64,000 nt of DNA, taken from contig NZ_CADFGE010000011.1 of the NCBI RefSeq assembly GCF_902833645.1, forward strand, positions 62,001 through 126,000, in the 5' to 3' direction. A program made the translations under genes and the position numbers. This document shows, piece after piece, positions 44,142 through 54,851 of this stretch (its first letter is position 1; the number at the start of each line of letters is the position of its first letter). A model generated the notes under the pieces. The model was given only the letters and a program-made list of their open reading frames with translations. It made no database searches and had not been told where the DNA came from. The stretch comes from Paraburkholderia fungorum (GTDB lineage: Bacteria; Pseudomonadota; Gammaproteobacteria; Burkholderiales; Burkholderiaceae).

Positions 44142-45764
44142 ATGACGCAGAACTCGCTCCCCTCCTGGTCCTCGCTGCAAACGCATTACGAGAAGATTCG
44201 CGATGCGCACATGCGCGACTGGTTCGCCCCCGCGAACGATCCCGCCCCTACCCGTGCCGAGCGCTTTGCGTTCGCGGGCGGCGGTCTCGCGGCCGATTTC
44301 TCGAAGAACCGCATCATCGACGAAACCCTGAAACTGCTGGTGCAACTCGCGCGCGAAGCCGGCGTCGAGAAACGCCGCGACGCGATGTTCGCGGGCGAAA
44401 TCGTCAACCCGACCGAAGGCCGCGCCGCCTTGCATACCGCGCTGCGCGCCACCGATCCGAAAGCGCCGTTCCATGCTGAAATCCAGGCCGAACGCGCGAA
44501 GATGGCCGCGTTCGCCGACCAGGTGCGCAGCGGCGAGTGGACCGGCTATACGGGCAAGCGGATTCGCTACGTCGTGAATATCGGCATCGGCGGCTCGGAC
44601 CTTGGGCCGAAGATGGTCGTGCACGCGCTGCATCATCTGGCCACGCCGGAGATCACCACGCACTTCGTGTCGAATGTGGACGGTGCGGATCTGTACAACG
44701 TGATGCAGATGATCGATCCGGAAGAAACGCTCGCGATCATCGTCTCCAAGACCTTCACCACGCTCGAAACGATGACCAACGCGCGCTCGCTGCGCGACTG
44801 GTTCATCGAGAAAGGCTGCCCGGAAAGCGCGCTGGCGAAGCACTTCGTCGGCGTGTCGGCGAACCCGGCCGAGGTAGTCAAGTTCGGCATCGCGAAAGAG
44901 AATGTGTTCGAGATGTGGGACTGGGTCGGCGGGCGTTACTCGCTGTGGTCGGCGGTGGGTCTTTCGATCATGATCGCGATCGGCCCGCAACAGTTCGACG
45001 AACTGCTGGCCGGCGCCAACGAGATGGACCAGCATTTCCGCGACGCGCCGCTCGAAAAGAACCTGCCCGTGCTGCTCGGCATGATCGGCATCTGGTATCG
45101 CAACTTCTTCGGCTCGCAAAGCTATCTGGTCGCGCCATATTCGGAAGCGCTGCATTTCCTGCCGTCGTACCTGCAACAACTCGAGATGGAAAGCAACGGC
45201 AAGTCGGCGCGCCTCGATGGCGCGATGGTCGACTATCCGACTGCCGCCGTGACCTGGGGCGAACCGGGCACGAACGGCCAGCATGCGTTCTTCCAGATGC
45301 TGCACCAGGGCCCGACGATCGTGCCGATCGACTTCATCGCCGTATTGACGCCGGAGCATCCGCTCGTCAGCCATCACCCTAAGTTGCTGGCGAACTGCTT
45401 CGCGCAAAGCGAAGCGCTGATGCTCGGCCGCACGCTTGAAGAAGCGAAGAAGGTGGCCGGTGCCGACAAGCCTGAGCTGGCGCCGCACCTGGTATTTCCG
45501 GGCAACCGTCCGACCACCACACTGCTCGTCGACGCACTCACCGCGCGTTCGCTCGGCGCATTGATCGCGCTGTACGAGCATAAGGTGCTGGTGCAGGCAT
45601 CGGTATGGGACATCAATCCGTTCGATCAATGGGGCGTCGAGTTGGGCAAGATCCTCGGCAAGGTGGTCGAGGCGGATCTGACGTCGGCGAGCGTCGACGA
45701 GAAAAAGCATGATTCGTCGACCTCGGCATTGATCGCACGGGCACGTGCGGCGTTGAAGCGCTGA
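44142..45764 (+). CDS. pgi: Glucose-6-phosphate isomerase
   Basis: A 540-aa glycolytic enzyme interconverting glucose-6-phosphate and fructose-6-phosphate. Signature 1 is seen as VSKTFTTLETMTNARSLRDW; the Pro-site-like GGRYSLWSAVGLS and GSQSYLVAPYSEALHFLPSY are present, and the C-terminal DQWGVELGKILGK completes the pattern. It supplies fructose-6-phosphate, which ManC's isomerase domain would use further along the pathway to GDP-mannose. It is a single gene ending at a strong bidirectional terminator. The upstream 293 bases contain a TATACT-like element near 43932 but no confirmed promoter. Confidence 0.97.
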   Translation: MTQNSLPSWSSLQTHYEKIRDAHMRDWFAPANDPAPTRAERFAFAGGGLAADFSKNRIIDETLKLLVQLAREAGVEKRRDAMFAGEIVNPTEGRAALHTALRATDPKAPFHAEIQAERAKMAAFADQVRSGEWTGYTGKRIRYVVNIGIGGSDLGPKMVVHALHHLATPEITTHFVSNVDGADLYNVMQMIDPEETLAIIVSKTFTTLETMTNARSLRDWFIEKGCPESALAKHFVGVSANPAEVVKFGIAKENVFEMWDWVGGRYSLWSAVGLSIMIAIGPQQFDELLAGANEMDQHFRDAPLEKNLPVLLGMIGIWYRNFFGSQSYLVAPYSEALHFLPSYLQQLEMESNGKSARLDGAMVDYPTAAVTWGEPGTNGQHAFFQMLHQGPTIVPIDFIAVLTPEHPLVSHHPKLLANCFAQSEALMLGRTLEEAKKVAGADKPELAPHLVFPGNRPTTTLLVDALTARSLGALIALYEHKVLVQASVWDINPFDQWGVELGKILGKVVEADLTSASVDEKKHDSSTSALIARARAALKR

Positions 45765-45784
45765 AAGCTTGACGCGTTCAGAGC

Positions 45785-45829
45785 GTTGAAATAAAAAGCG
45801 GGCCTTTGCGGCCCGCTTTTTATTTCAAC
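45785..45829. terminator. Bidirectional terminator between pgi and the ABC ATPase gene
   Basis: A perfect inverted repeat with 20-base arms (45785-45804 and 45810-45829) around the 5-base loop TTTGC. The core is AAAAAGCGGGCC paired with GGCCCGCTTTTT, so both convergent genes can end here. Confidence 0.93.
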
Positions 45830-45840
45830 GCCCCGGATGA

Positions 45841-46527
45841 TCAGGCGAGGCGCCCCGCCTCGATCGTCACCGTCGTATCGCAACGGCGCGCGAGTTCGAC
45901 GTCGTGCGTGACGAGGATCAGCGTGGCGCCGTTCGCGCGGTTCATCTCGAACATCAAATCGATCACCGCATGGCCGGTGGCCGCATCGAGACTGCCGGTC
46001 GGCTCGTCGGCGAACAGGATCGCCGGATGCGTGACGAAGGCACGCGCCAGCGCGACCCGTTGCTGTTCACCGCCCGACAGCAGCTTGGGATAGTGTCCCG
46101 TGCGTTTGGCGAGCCCCACCTGCTCAAGCAAGCCGCGCGCACGCGCCGCGGCTTCGCGCGTGCCGATGCCGCCTTGCAGTTCGAGCGGCAAGGTAACGTT
46201 TTCGAGCGCTGTCAAATGCGGCATCAATTGAAACGACTGGAACACGAAACCGACCGAGCCGCTGCGCAACGCGGCGCGCTCGTCTTCGTTCAGTTCGGTC
46301 AGTTCGCGACCGAGCAGCCGAACCGAGCCCGAACTCGCGCTGTCCAACCCTGCAAGCAAGCCGAGCAGCGTAGACTTGCCCGACCCGGATGCACCGACGA
46401 TCGCCACACTGCTGCCGGCTTCGATAGCAAGATCGATGTCCTCGAGAATCGTCAGTTCGCCCGTTGCATCCTTAACCTTCTTGCACAAACCCCGCACTTC
46501 AATGACTGGATCAGTTTTGTTTAGCAT
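45841..46527 (-). CDS. ABC transporter ATP-binding protein (LolD/YbbA-like)
   Basis: A 228-aa ABC ATPase of the MacB/LolD group. Walker A GASGSGKST is at residues 45-53, the Q-loop is in FVFQSFQLMPHLTALENV, the signature is LSGGEQQRVALARA, Walker B with the following Glu is ILFADEPTGSLD, and the switch His is in LVTHDVELA. E. coli ybbA is likewise divergent from tesA, but there a permease gene (ybbP) follows; here the next gene is the convergent pgi, so the permease is elsewhere. The ATG at 46527 overlaps the tesA start codon. No ribosome site is visible. Confidence 0.92.
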   Translation of the reverse strand: MLNKTDPVIEVRGLCKKVKDATGELTILEDIDLAIEAGSSVAIVGASGSGKSTLLGLLAGLDSASSGSVRLLGRELTELNEDERAALRSGSVGFVFQSFQLMPHLTALENVTLPLELQGGIGTREAAARARGLLEQVGLAKRTGHYPKLLSGGEQQRVALARAFVTHPAILFADEPTGSLDAATGHAVIDLMFEMNRANGATLILVTHDVELARRCDTTVTIEAGRLA

Positions 46528-47230
46528 GGTGAAGCGTAGGTTGAAAGTGCGCGCCGCAGCGTCTCGCGCACCGGCGCTGACTACGGCATTCGGCTCGGCC
46601 GTGCTGGCCGCAACCCTGTTTTCGCTGCCCTTCCCGGCCTTTGCGGCCAACGCGCCGGAACAGGCCAAGCCGGTGATCGTCGTGCTCGGCGACAGCATCT
46701 CCGCCGAATACGGCTTGCCCCGCGACACTGGCTGGGTTGCCCTGATGCGCCAGCGTCTCACCGACGAGCGAATCGATTATAGCGTTGCCAACGCGAGCAT
46801 CAGCGGCGACACCACGAGCGGCGGCCGGGCCCGCTTGCCGGCGCTTCTGCAGCGCCTCAAGCCGAGCATCGTGATCGTCGAGCTTGGCGCCAACGATGCC
46901 TTGCGCGGCGTGCCGCTCGCCACGACCGAAGACAATCTGCGCACGATCATCGAGCAGGCTCAACAAAGCCATGCGAAAGTCGTGCTGGTCGGCATGTATG
47001 TGCCACCCAATTACGGCCCCGACTACACGCAAAAGTTCCATGGTCTGTACGGCGAACTCTCGAAGCAATTGCGAGTGCCGCTAGTGCCTTTCCTGCTCGC
47101 CGGCATCGCCGACAAACCGGAGATGTTCCAGGCGGATCAGATCCATCCCACGCAGCAGGCACAGCCAATGCTACTCAACAACGTGTGGCCGGCTGTCAAG
47201 CCACTCCTTCGCACAAGTTCGCCGCACTGA
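46526..47230 (+). CDS. tesA: Periplasmic arylesterase / acyl-CoA thioesterase I (TesA type)
   Basis: A 234-aa SGNH hydrolase with a Sec signal peptide (residues about 1-42, ending PFPAFA). The mature enzyme has block I VLGDSISAEYGL with the nucleophile Ser57, block II SISGDTTSGG, block III ELGANDALRG, and block V DQIHPTQQAQ with Asp204 and His207. The family hydrolyses thioesters, aryl esters and lysophospholipids in the periplasm. The ATG at 46526 shares two bases with the start codon of the divergent ABC ATPase gene; an in-frame ATG at 46502 is a less likely start. Confidence 0.93.
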   Translation: MVKRRLKVRAAASRAPALTTAFGSAVLAATLFSLPFPAFAANAPEQAKPVIVVLGDSISAEYGLPRDTGWVALMRQRLTDERIDYSVANASISGDTTSGGRARLPALLQRLKPSIVIVELGANDALRGVPLATTEDNLRTIIEQAQQSHAKVVLVGMYVPPNYGPDYTQKFHGLYGELSKQLRVPLVPFLLAGIADKPEMFQADQIHPTQQAQPMLLNNVWPAVKPLLRTSSPH

Positions 47231-47349
47231 AAAGCTCGCTAACAACTTGTTTCCGGTAATTGGGGAACGCGGATCGGCAAAGTCGTTCTGACACTTTAGT
47301 AATCCCGCGTAACCCGGCTCGAATTCTGAGCGACTTCTGAGGAGATAAC

Positions 47350-47691
47350 GTGAAATATTTACCGTTAATCGCTTTGACCGTGGCAATTTCTGCATGCGCC
47401 GCTCAACCGCCTGCGGGCGTTCAATCCGTCGGCGAAAGCCAGCAACCGCCGAAGGCCGTCGCTACCTGCATCGCGCAAAAGTGGGCCGATGGCTCGCAAC
47501 AGCAGGTGGTCTCGCAAGACACGCTGGCGAACGATCAGGCAGTGGACGTGTATGTGCCGGGCCAACAACCGCCTAACGGCGCGGCCGCGGTGGTACGGCC
47601 CTCGTACAAGGGATCGGGTTCGTGGGTCGGGTTCCGCGCCAATGGCGGTGCGGGCAGCGACGCGACCAGCTCGATCAGCGCTTGCCTTTAA
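47350..47691 (+). CDS. Small predicted lipoprotein
   Basis: A 113-aa protein starting with GTG; GGAG lies about six bases upstream. The signal peptide KYLPLIALTVAISAC ends in a lipobox-like ISAC (Cys16), followed by a Pro/Gln-rich linker. The C-terminal part (VATCIAQKWADGSQQQVV through SWVGFRANGGAGSDATSSIS) holds two further cysteines. I do not recognise a named family. It stands alone after tesA (119-base gap) and is followed by a terminator. Confidence 0.78.
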   Translation: MKYLPLIALTVAISACAAQPPAGVQSVGESQQPPKAVATCIAQKWADGSQQQVVSQDTLANDQAVDVYVPGQQPPNGAAAVVRPSYKGSGSWVGFRANGGAGSDATSSISACL

Positions 47692-47776
47692 GCCGGAGAC
47701 GACTGAGCGCATGGCAAGCCGTGCTCAAGCCGTGCTCGTTCGCGAGCAAACTGTTTGACGAGCTTGCATGTATCAA

Positions 47777-47810
47777 ATAAAAAAGCCCCGCAGATTGCGG
47801 GGCTTTTTTT
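47777..47810. terminator. Bidirectional terminator between the lipoprotein gene and ppiD
   Basis: AGCCCCGCA pairs with TGCGGGGCT, flanked by A and T runs (AAAAAA on the left, seven T on the right). It serves the rightward lipoprotein gene and the leftward ppiD. Confidence 0.92.
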
Positions 47811-47857
47811 GTGCGGCGCGGCTTTATCGGCTTGCGCGCAGCGGATGGAATCGAGCC

Positions 47858-49795
47858 TTAGTCACCGTTCGCCTGGGCATTGCTGCTGTCGAGCGAGCCA
47901 TAGAACTTCACCTTCGAACGGGCGCGCAGCGCTTCGACATACGCCTCGGCTTCAGACTGAGCGTCCACTTGCGCAATCTGTTGCTGCGCAGCAGCCAAGC
48001 GCTGCGGATCGATCGGCGCACCCGCAACAACCGCGTTCACGCGATAGATCGCATAGCCGTCGTCACCCAAGTCCACACCGACGTACGCAGGTAATTTTTG
48101 CGCGTCTGCCTTGTAGATTGCACTCAATGCGGCCGGCGGCACGCCTTGCGCGTCGTTGCGCGAAACCTTCAGCGGCGACGAAAAACCTGCCGTGGACTTC
48201 GACTTCTCGAACTCAGCGAGCTTCGCGATGCCATCCTTGTGAGCGGCCTCGTCCGACTGAGCGGCAATCACCTTTTGACGTACTGCATCCTTGATGGCGT
48301 CGAGCGCCGGCACGGCTGCGGCCTTGTAGTCGGTCACACGCGCTGCGATCAGCGTGTTACCGCCGACGTCGATCGCCTGCGTGTTGTTGTGCGCGGTCAC
48401 TGCATCGTTTGCAAAGACAGCAGCCAGGAACTTCGGATTGTTCAGCGGGCTGTCAGGCGGCAGCTTCGGATTTGGCTGCGGCGTTACCGTGGCCGTTTGC
48501 AGTTGCAGCTTGTACTTGTCGGCGGCCGGCTGCAGGCTCTTCGCCTTCTCGTAGACGATCGACGTGAAGCCTTCCGAGTCGTCGCTGAATGCCTTGCTTG
48601 CCAGTTGCGTCTTCAGGTCTTGTGCGATCTGATCTTTCACTTCGTCGAACGGCTTGGTGACGGCCGGCTTCACGTCCGTGACCTTGACGATGTGATAGCC
48701 GAAGTCGGTCTGCACAATGCCGCTGATTTCGTCTTTCTTGAGACCGAACACGGCGTCGTCGAATGCCTGGCCACCGGCGATCATGCCCCGGCCGAAGTAA
48801 CCCAGATCGCCGCCCTTCGACGCCGAACCCGGATCCTGCGAATCCTGTTGCGCGATCTGCGCGAACTGATCAGGATGCGCCTTGACCTGTGCGAGCACCT
48901 CTTCGGCCTTCTGCTTCGCCTTGGCCTTGTCAGCCGCGCTCGCATCTTTCGGCGCCGAGATCAGGATGTGACTCGCACGCACCTGACCGTCCGTGCGGTA
49001 ATGTGCGATGTTGTCGTCGTAGTATTTTTTCAGATCAGCATCGCTCGGCTGCACGGCGGCAGACAGCGTTGCCGGCGACATCACCAGGTACTGGATCGTA
49101 GCCGTGGCCGGCGTGGCGAAGTCGTTGCGATGCGCGTCATAGTACGCCTGCAGTTGCGCATCCGTCGGCTGGATCTTCGCGGCGTAATCACGCGGATGGA
49201 ATGCGATGCCCTGCACTTCGCGCTGCTGTTCGGCGAGCTCGGTCAAATGCTGCGCGAGGGTCTTCGACGTGAACGCGCTGCCTTGAATGCTGGCCGGCAG
49301 TTGCTGCGTGGCGAGGCTGTAGCGCACACGTTCGTCGTATTGATCGGGCGTCATGCCCTGCATTGCAAGCAACTGCTTGTAGCGGTCGACGTCGATCGAG
49401 CCGTCAGGATTCTTCAGCGACGAAATCACCGGATCGCTCAGCAACACGCGGCGCACGGCGTCGTCGGATGCGGTCAAATGGAGGCGTTGCGTTTCATCGG
49501 CAAGCACGCGTTGCTCGATCAGGCCGTCGAGCATTTCGCGACGGCGTTCAGGCGTATCGAACGACTTCATGTCGAACTGCGCGCCGAGCATCTGACGGGC
49601 ACGGTCGAGTTGCTGACGCATCGCGTCGTCATACTCCGCGCGCGTGATCTTATGACCGTTGACGCTGGCGACGTTTGCACTTTCGTCAAAGAAGCCGCGG
49701 AAGCCTTGAATGCCCACGAAACCCAACCCCGGCACAATGACGAGGATGAGCATGAACATCATCAGGCGTTTGTGATTGCGGAAAAAATCGAGCAT
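47858..49795 (-). CDS. ppiD: Membrane-anchored peptidyl-prolyl isomerase / chaperone PpiD
   Basis: A 645-aa periplasmic chaperone attached to the inner membrane near the Sec translocon. One membrane segment (MMFMLILVIVPGLGFVGIQG, about 12-31) is followed by a SurA_N-like domain (VNGHKITRAEYDDAMRQQLD) and a parvulin domain (RASHILISAPKDASA, then DLGYFGRGMIAGGQAFDDAV and FGYHIVKVTDVKPA), with further C-terminal SurA-like helices. The ATG at 49795 is the true start; the frame stays open into the upstream tRNA-Asp, which is an artefact. The position downstream of hupB matches E. coli. Confidence 0.96.
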   Translation of the reverse strand: MLDFFRNHKRLMMFMLILVIVPGLGFVGIQGFRGFFDESANVASVNGHKITRAEYDDAMRQQLDRARQMLGAQFDMKSFDTPERRREMLDGLIEQRVLADETQRLHLTASDDAVRRVLLSDPVISSLKNPDGSIDVDRYKQLLAMQGMTPDQYDERVRYSLATQQLPASIQGSAFTSKTLAQHLTELAEQQREVQGIAFHPRDYAAKIQPTDAQLQAYYDAHRNDFATPATATIQYLVMSPATLSAAVQPSDADLKKYYDDNIAHYRTDGQVRASHILISAPKDASAADKAKAKQKAEEVLAQVKAHPDQFAQIAQQDSQDPGSASKGGDLGYFGRGMIAGGQAFDDAVFGLKKDEISGIVQTDFGYHIVKVTDVKPAVTKPFDEVKDQIAQDLKTQLASKAFSDDSEGFTSIVYEKAKSLQPAADKYKLQLQTATVTPQPNPKLPPDSPLNNPKFLAAVFANDAVTAHNNTQAIDVGGNTLIAARVTDYKAAAVPALDAIKDAVRQKVIAAQSDEAAHKDGIAKLAEFEKSKSTAGFSSPLKVSRNDAQGVPPAALSAIYKADAQKLPAYVGVDLGDDGYAIYRVNAVVAGAPIDPQRLAAAQQQIAQVDAQSEAEAYVEALRARSKVKFYGSLDSSNAQANGD

Positions 49796-49883
49796 GCGTA
49801 AAGGGAGTGCCAAAAACAGAACGCCCGATCTTACAACAGCGGGCAATAAAAAAGGCGAACCGGAGTTCGCCTTTCGAGGATAC

Positions 49884-49960
49884 TGGCGGAGTGGACGGGA
49901 CTCGAACCCGCGACCCCCGGCGTGACAGGCCGGTATTCTAACCGACTGAACTACCACTCC
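49884..49960 (-). tRNA. tRNA-Asp (anticodon GTC)
   Basis: Read on the minus strand: GGAGTGG acceptor arm, D-arm TTCAGTCGGTTAGAA, anticodon loop CCTGTCACG with GTC, T-arm GGTTCGAGTCC, and an encoded CCA (complement of TGG at 49884-49886). Length 77 nt. Confidence 0.97.
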
Positions 49961-50002
49961 TTATATTCCGACTGCGCTGAAGCACTTGAACGAATCTGAA
50001 AC

Positions 50003-50078
50003 TGGTGGGTGCTGAGAGGCTCGAACTCCCGACCTACGCCTTGTAAGGGCGCCGCTCTACCAACTGAGCTAAGCACCC
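50003..50078 (-). tRNA. tRNA-Val (anticodon TAC)
   Basis: Minus strand: GGGTGCT acceptor, D-arm AGCTCAGTTGGTAGAGC, anticodon loop CTTACAA with TAC, T-arm GGAGTTCGAGCCTCTC, ending GCACCCACCA with an encoded CCA (TGG at 50003-50005). Length 76 nt. Confidence 0.97.
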
Positions 50079-50140
50079 GTTTCACGATTCAGTGCTTCTG
50101 CATTTGCCGCCTGATTTGCATCCCTCAAGCAGCAAGCCCG

Positions 50141-50413
50141 TTAGTTTAGCGCATCCTTCAGAGCTTTGCCAGGCCTAAATTTAGGGACCTTTGCCGCCTT
50201 GATCTTGATCGCGGCACCGGTGCGCGGATTACGTCCCGTACGCGCGGTACGTTTGCCTACGGCGAACGTACCAAAACCGACCAACGTCACCGAACCGCCC
50301 TTCTTCAACGTACCTTTGACCCCGCCGATCACGGCATCCAGTGCGCGGCCCGCCGCGGCCTTCGAGATATCGGCTTGCTGCGCAATGTGATCGATCAATT
50401 CCGTTTTGTTCAT
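50141..50413 (-). CDS. hupB: DNA-binding protein HU (beta-type)
   Basis: A 90-aa nucleoid protein. It has the full HU fold: MNKTELIDHIAQQADISKAA, TLVGFGTFAVGKRTARTGRN (the DNA-binding arm) and the C-terminal KVPKFRPGKALKDALN. HU bends DNA non-specifically and helps compact the chromosome. It lies downstream of lon, separated by a terminator and about 340 bases, so it has its own promoter. The lon-hupB-ppiD order is the same as in E. coli. Confidence 0.97.
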   Translation of the reverse strand: MNKTELIDHIAQQADISKAAAGRALDAVIGGVKGTLKKGGSVTLVGFGTFAVGKRTARTGRNPRTGAAIKIKAAKVPKFRPGKALKDALN

Positions 50414-50752
50414 TCCAACCCCCGAGAATGTTTATGGCAATCGTGACGGCGCTCTGTAGCACCTGGCATCACGCGGCTGGCGGCTAATGCCGAGCCGACT
50501 CATTAGAATTGGCCGAAACCCTTGTGTCAAGCGGGGTTGAGCCTGATTCAAGAGGATCTGCGATGGGTTTTTATAACCGGCTGTTGTCGCGAATCGATGC
50601 TCGCACAACCAATCAATGACAAAAGACGCTCGGTGCTCACAAGGTGGGACGGAGCACGTGCCCAGCCGGTATTTTCATTTCTCGTGGGCAAAAAAAACCC
50701 GCGACCGAAGTCACGGGTTTTTTGGAGCAAACAGCTTTCGCTGTCAACCGGC
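50414..50752. other. Intergenic region between hupB and lon
   Basis: About 340 bases that carry the hupB promoter (near 50420-50560) and, at the lon end, the lon terminator. No small gene or other repeat was recognised. Confidence 0.4.
50690..50723 (-). terminator. Terminator downstream of lon
   Basis: AAAACCCG, GAC, a CGAA loop, GTC, CGGGTTTT, with a single C/A mismatch in the stem and long A/T runs on both sides. It follows the lon stop on the minus strand. Confidence 0.88.
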
Positions 50753-53179
<2,427 letters not shown>

Positions 53180-53260
53180 TTCATTTCCCCATGAGTGGAA
53201 TCAGTTCGTTCGATAGGTGAGGCCAGCAGAAAAGATTGCAAGCCTCCGCGTGTGGGAAAA

Positions 53261-53290
53261 GTTCAGTGACTCCGAAGGTTCAGTGACTCC
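53261..53290. repeat. Short direct repeat upstream of lon
   Basis: GTTCAGTGACTCC occurs at 53261-53273 and again at 53278-53290, in the leader between clpX and lon. Confidence 0.7.
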
Positions 53291-53326
53291 ATAGTGAAAA
53301 CAACCATCCTGACCACACGATAAACG

Positions 53327-53363
53327 AAAAAAGCCGTTCACGTTGCCATGAACGGCTTTTTTT
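53327..53363 (-). terminator. Terminator downstream of clpX
   Basis: AAGCCGTTCA pairs with TGAACGGCTT across an 8-base loop, flanked by A and T runs; placed after the clpX stop on the minus strand. Confidence 0.92.
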
Positions 53364-53381
53364 GCGTAACCCGAAAGCCGA

Positions 53382-54653
53382 TCAGTTCGAACCCGCCACT
53401 TTGGGCGCGTCTTCGTAGATCAGTAGCGGTTTGCCGTCGCCGTCAATCACGTTGTCGTCAATGATGACCTTGCTAACGCCTTTCATTTGCGGCAGATCAT
53501 ACATTACGTCAAGCAACGCCTGTTCGAGGATCGAACGCAGACCCCGGGCGCCCGTCTTGCGACGGATTGCCTTACGTGCCACAGCTTGCAACGCACCCGG
53601 GCGAATTTCGAGCTCGACGCGTTCCATGTTGAACAGCTTGTGGTACTGCTTCACCAAGGCATTCTTCGGTTCGACCAGAATCTTCATCAACGCCGTTTCG
53701 TCGAGCTTGCCGAGCGTGGCCACCACCGGCAGACGGCCGATCAACTCAGGAATCAGACCGAACTTGATCAGATCTTCCGGTTCCACTTCGCGCAGCACTT
53801 CGCCGGCGTCGCGGTCCTGCTTGCTCTTCACGCTTGCGCCAAAGCCGATACCGGTCTTCTCGGTACGGTCGACAATGACTTTCTCGAGACCGTCGAACGC
53901 GCCACCGCAAATAAACAGAATATTGGTGGTGTCGACCTGGATGAAGTCCTGATTCGGATGCTTACGGCCACCCTGCGGCGGCACCGACGCCATCGTACCC
54001 TCAACCAGCTTCAGCAAGGCCTGCTGCACGCCTTCGCCCGACACGTCGCGGGTAATCGACGGGTTGTCGGACTTGCGGCTGATCTTGTCGATCTCGTCGA
54101 TATAGACAATGCCGCGCTGGGCCTTGTCCACTTCGTAATTGCAGTTCTGCAGCAGCTTCTGAATGATGTTCTCGACGTCTTCACCGACGTAGCCGGCTTC
54201 CGTCAGCGTCGTTGCGTCGGCAATGACGAACGGCACGTTCAGAAGGCGTGCGAGCGTCTGCGCGAGCAAGGTCTTGCCGGAACCGGTCGGGCCGATCAGC
54301 AGGATGTTGCTCTTGGACAGTTCGATCTCGTCCTTCTTGTCGAGATGCTTGAGGCGTTTGTAGTGGTTGTACACCGCAACCGCGAGAATCTTTTTCGCGC
54401 GCTCCTGACCGATCACGTACTGGTCGAGGATTTCGCGGATTTCCTGCGGGCTCGGCAGATCGGACTTGGACAAGCCGGCCTCGATGCCCGCGCCTGCAGC
54501 CTCATCGCGGATGATTTCGTTGCACAGGTCAATACATTCATCACAGATGAACACCGACGGGCCTGCAATCAGCTTTTTGACTTCATGCTGGCTCTTGCCG
54601 CAAAACGAGCAATACAACAGCTTTTCGCTGTTAGAACTTTTCTTGTCCGCCAT
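53382..54653 (-). CDS. clpX: ATP-dependent Clp protease ATP-binding subunit ClpX
   Basis: A 423-aa AAA+ unfoldase that feeds substrates to ClpP. The N-terminal zinc-binding domain uses Cys15, Cys18, Cys37 and Cys40 (CSFCGK and FICDECIDLC). Walker A GPTGSGKT is at 121-128, Walker B is in IVYIDEIDKISRKSDNPSIT, the pore loop is GYVGEDVE and the ClpP-binding IGF-type loop reads KTGIGFGA. It is downstream of clpP with a 198-base gap, so it may have its own promoter as well as read-through. Confidence 0.98.
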   Translation of the reverse strand: MADKKSSNSEKLLYCSFCGKSQHEVKKLIAGPSVFICDECIDLCNEIIRDEAAGAGIEAGLSKSDLPSPQEIREILDQYVIGQERAKKILAVAVYNHYKRLKHLDKKDEIELSKSNILLIGPTGSGKTLLAQTLARLLNVPFVIADATTLTEAGYVGEDVENIIQKLLQNCNYEVDKAQRGIVYIDEIDKISRKSDNPSITRDVSGEGVQQALLKLVEGTMASVPPQGGRKHPNQDFIQVDTTNILFICGGAFDGLEKVIVDRTEKTGIGFGASVKSKQDRDAGEVLREVEPEDLIKFGLIPELIGRLPVVATLGKLDETALMKILVEPKNALVKQYHKLFNMERVELEIRPGALQAVARKAIRRKTGARGLRSILEQALLDVMYDLPQMKGVSKVIIDDNVIDGDGKPLLIYEDAPKVAGSN

Positions 54654-54851
54654 AGATGTGTGAGCCTCCGGACACTCGATTACATGATACGCCGTTTGCC
54701 CCGGCCTCGCAGTTGGCGCGCGGCGGGACGTGAGCCACGGTGACGGCGTTTGCCGCAGGCGCTCGGACGAGTCTTGATTATTTCACAACCGACCCGATGA
54801 CGGCCTCACCCCGTTTCAGGGCAAGACCGCACCGACGATTCAACGGACATT

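Noticed and set aside
43988..44479. Open frame overlapping the start of pgi
   Set aside because: A different frame over the pgi N-terminus with no domain; pgi is well supported.
49796..49957. N-terminal extension of ppiD
   Set aside because: The frame stays open upstream of the ppiD ATG, but it runs through the tRNA-Asp gene and yields the well-known tRNA read-through peptide (CHAGGRGFESRP). The true start is at 49795.
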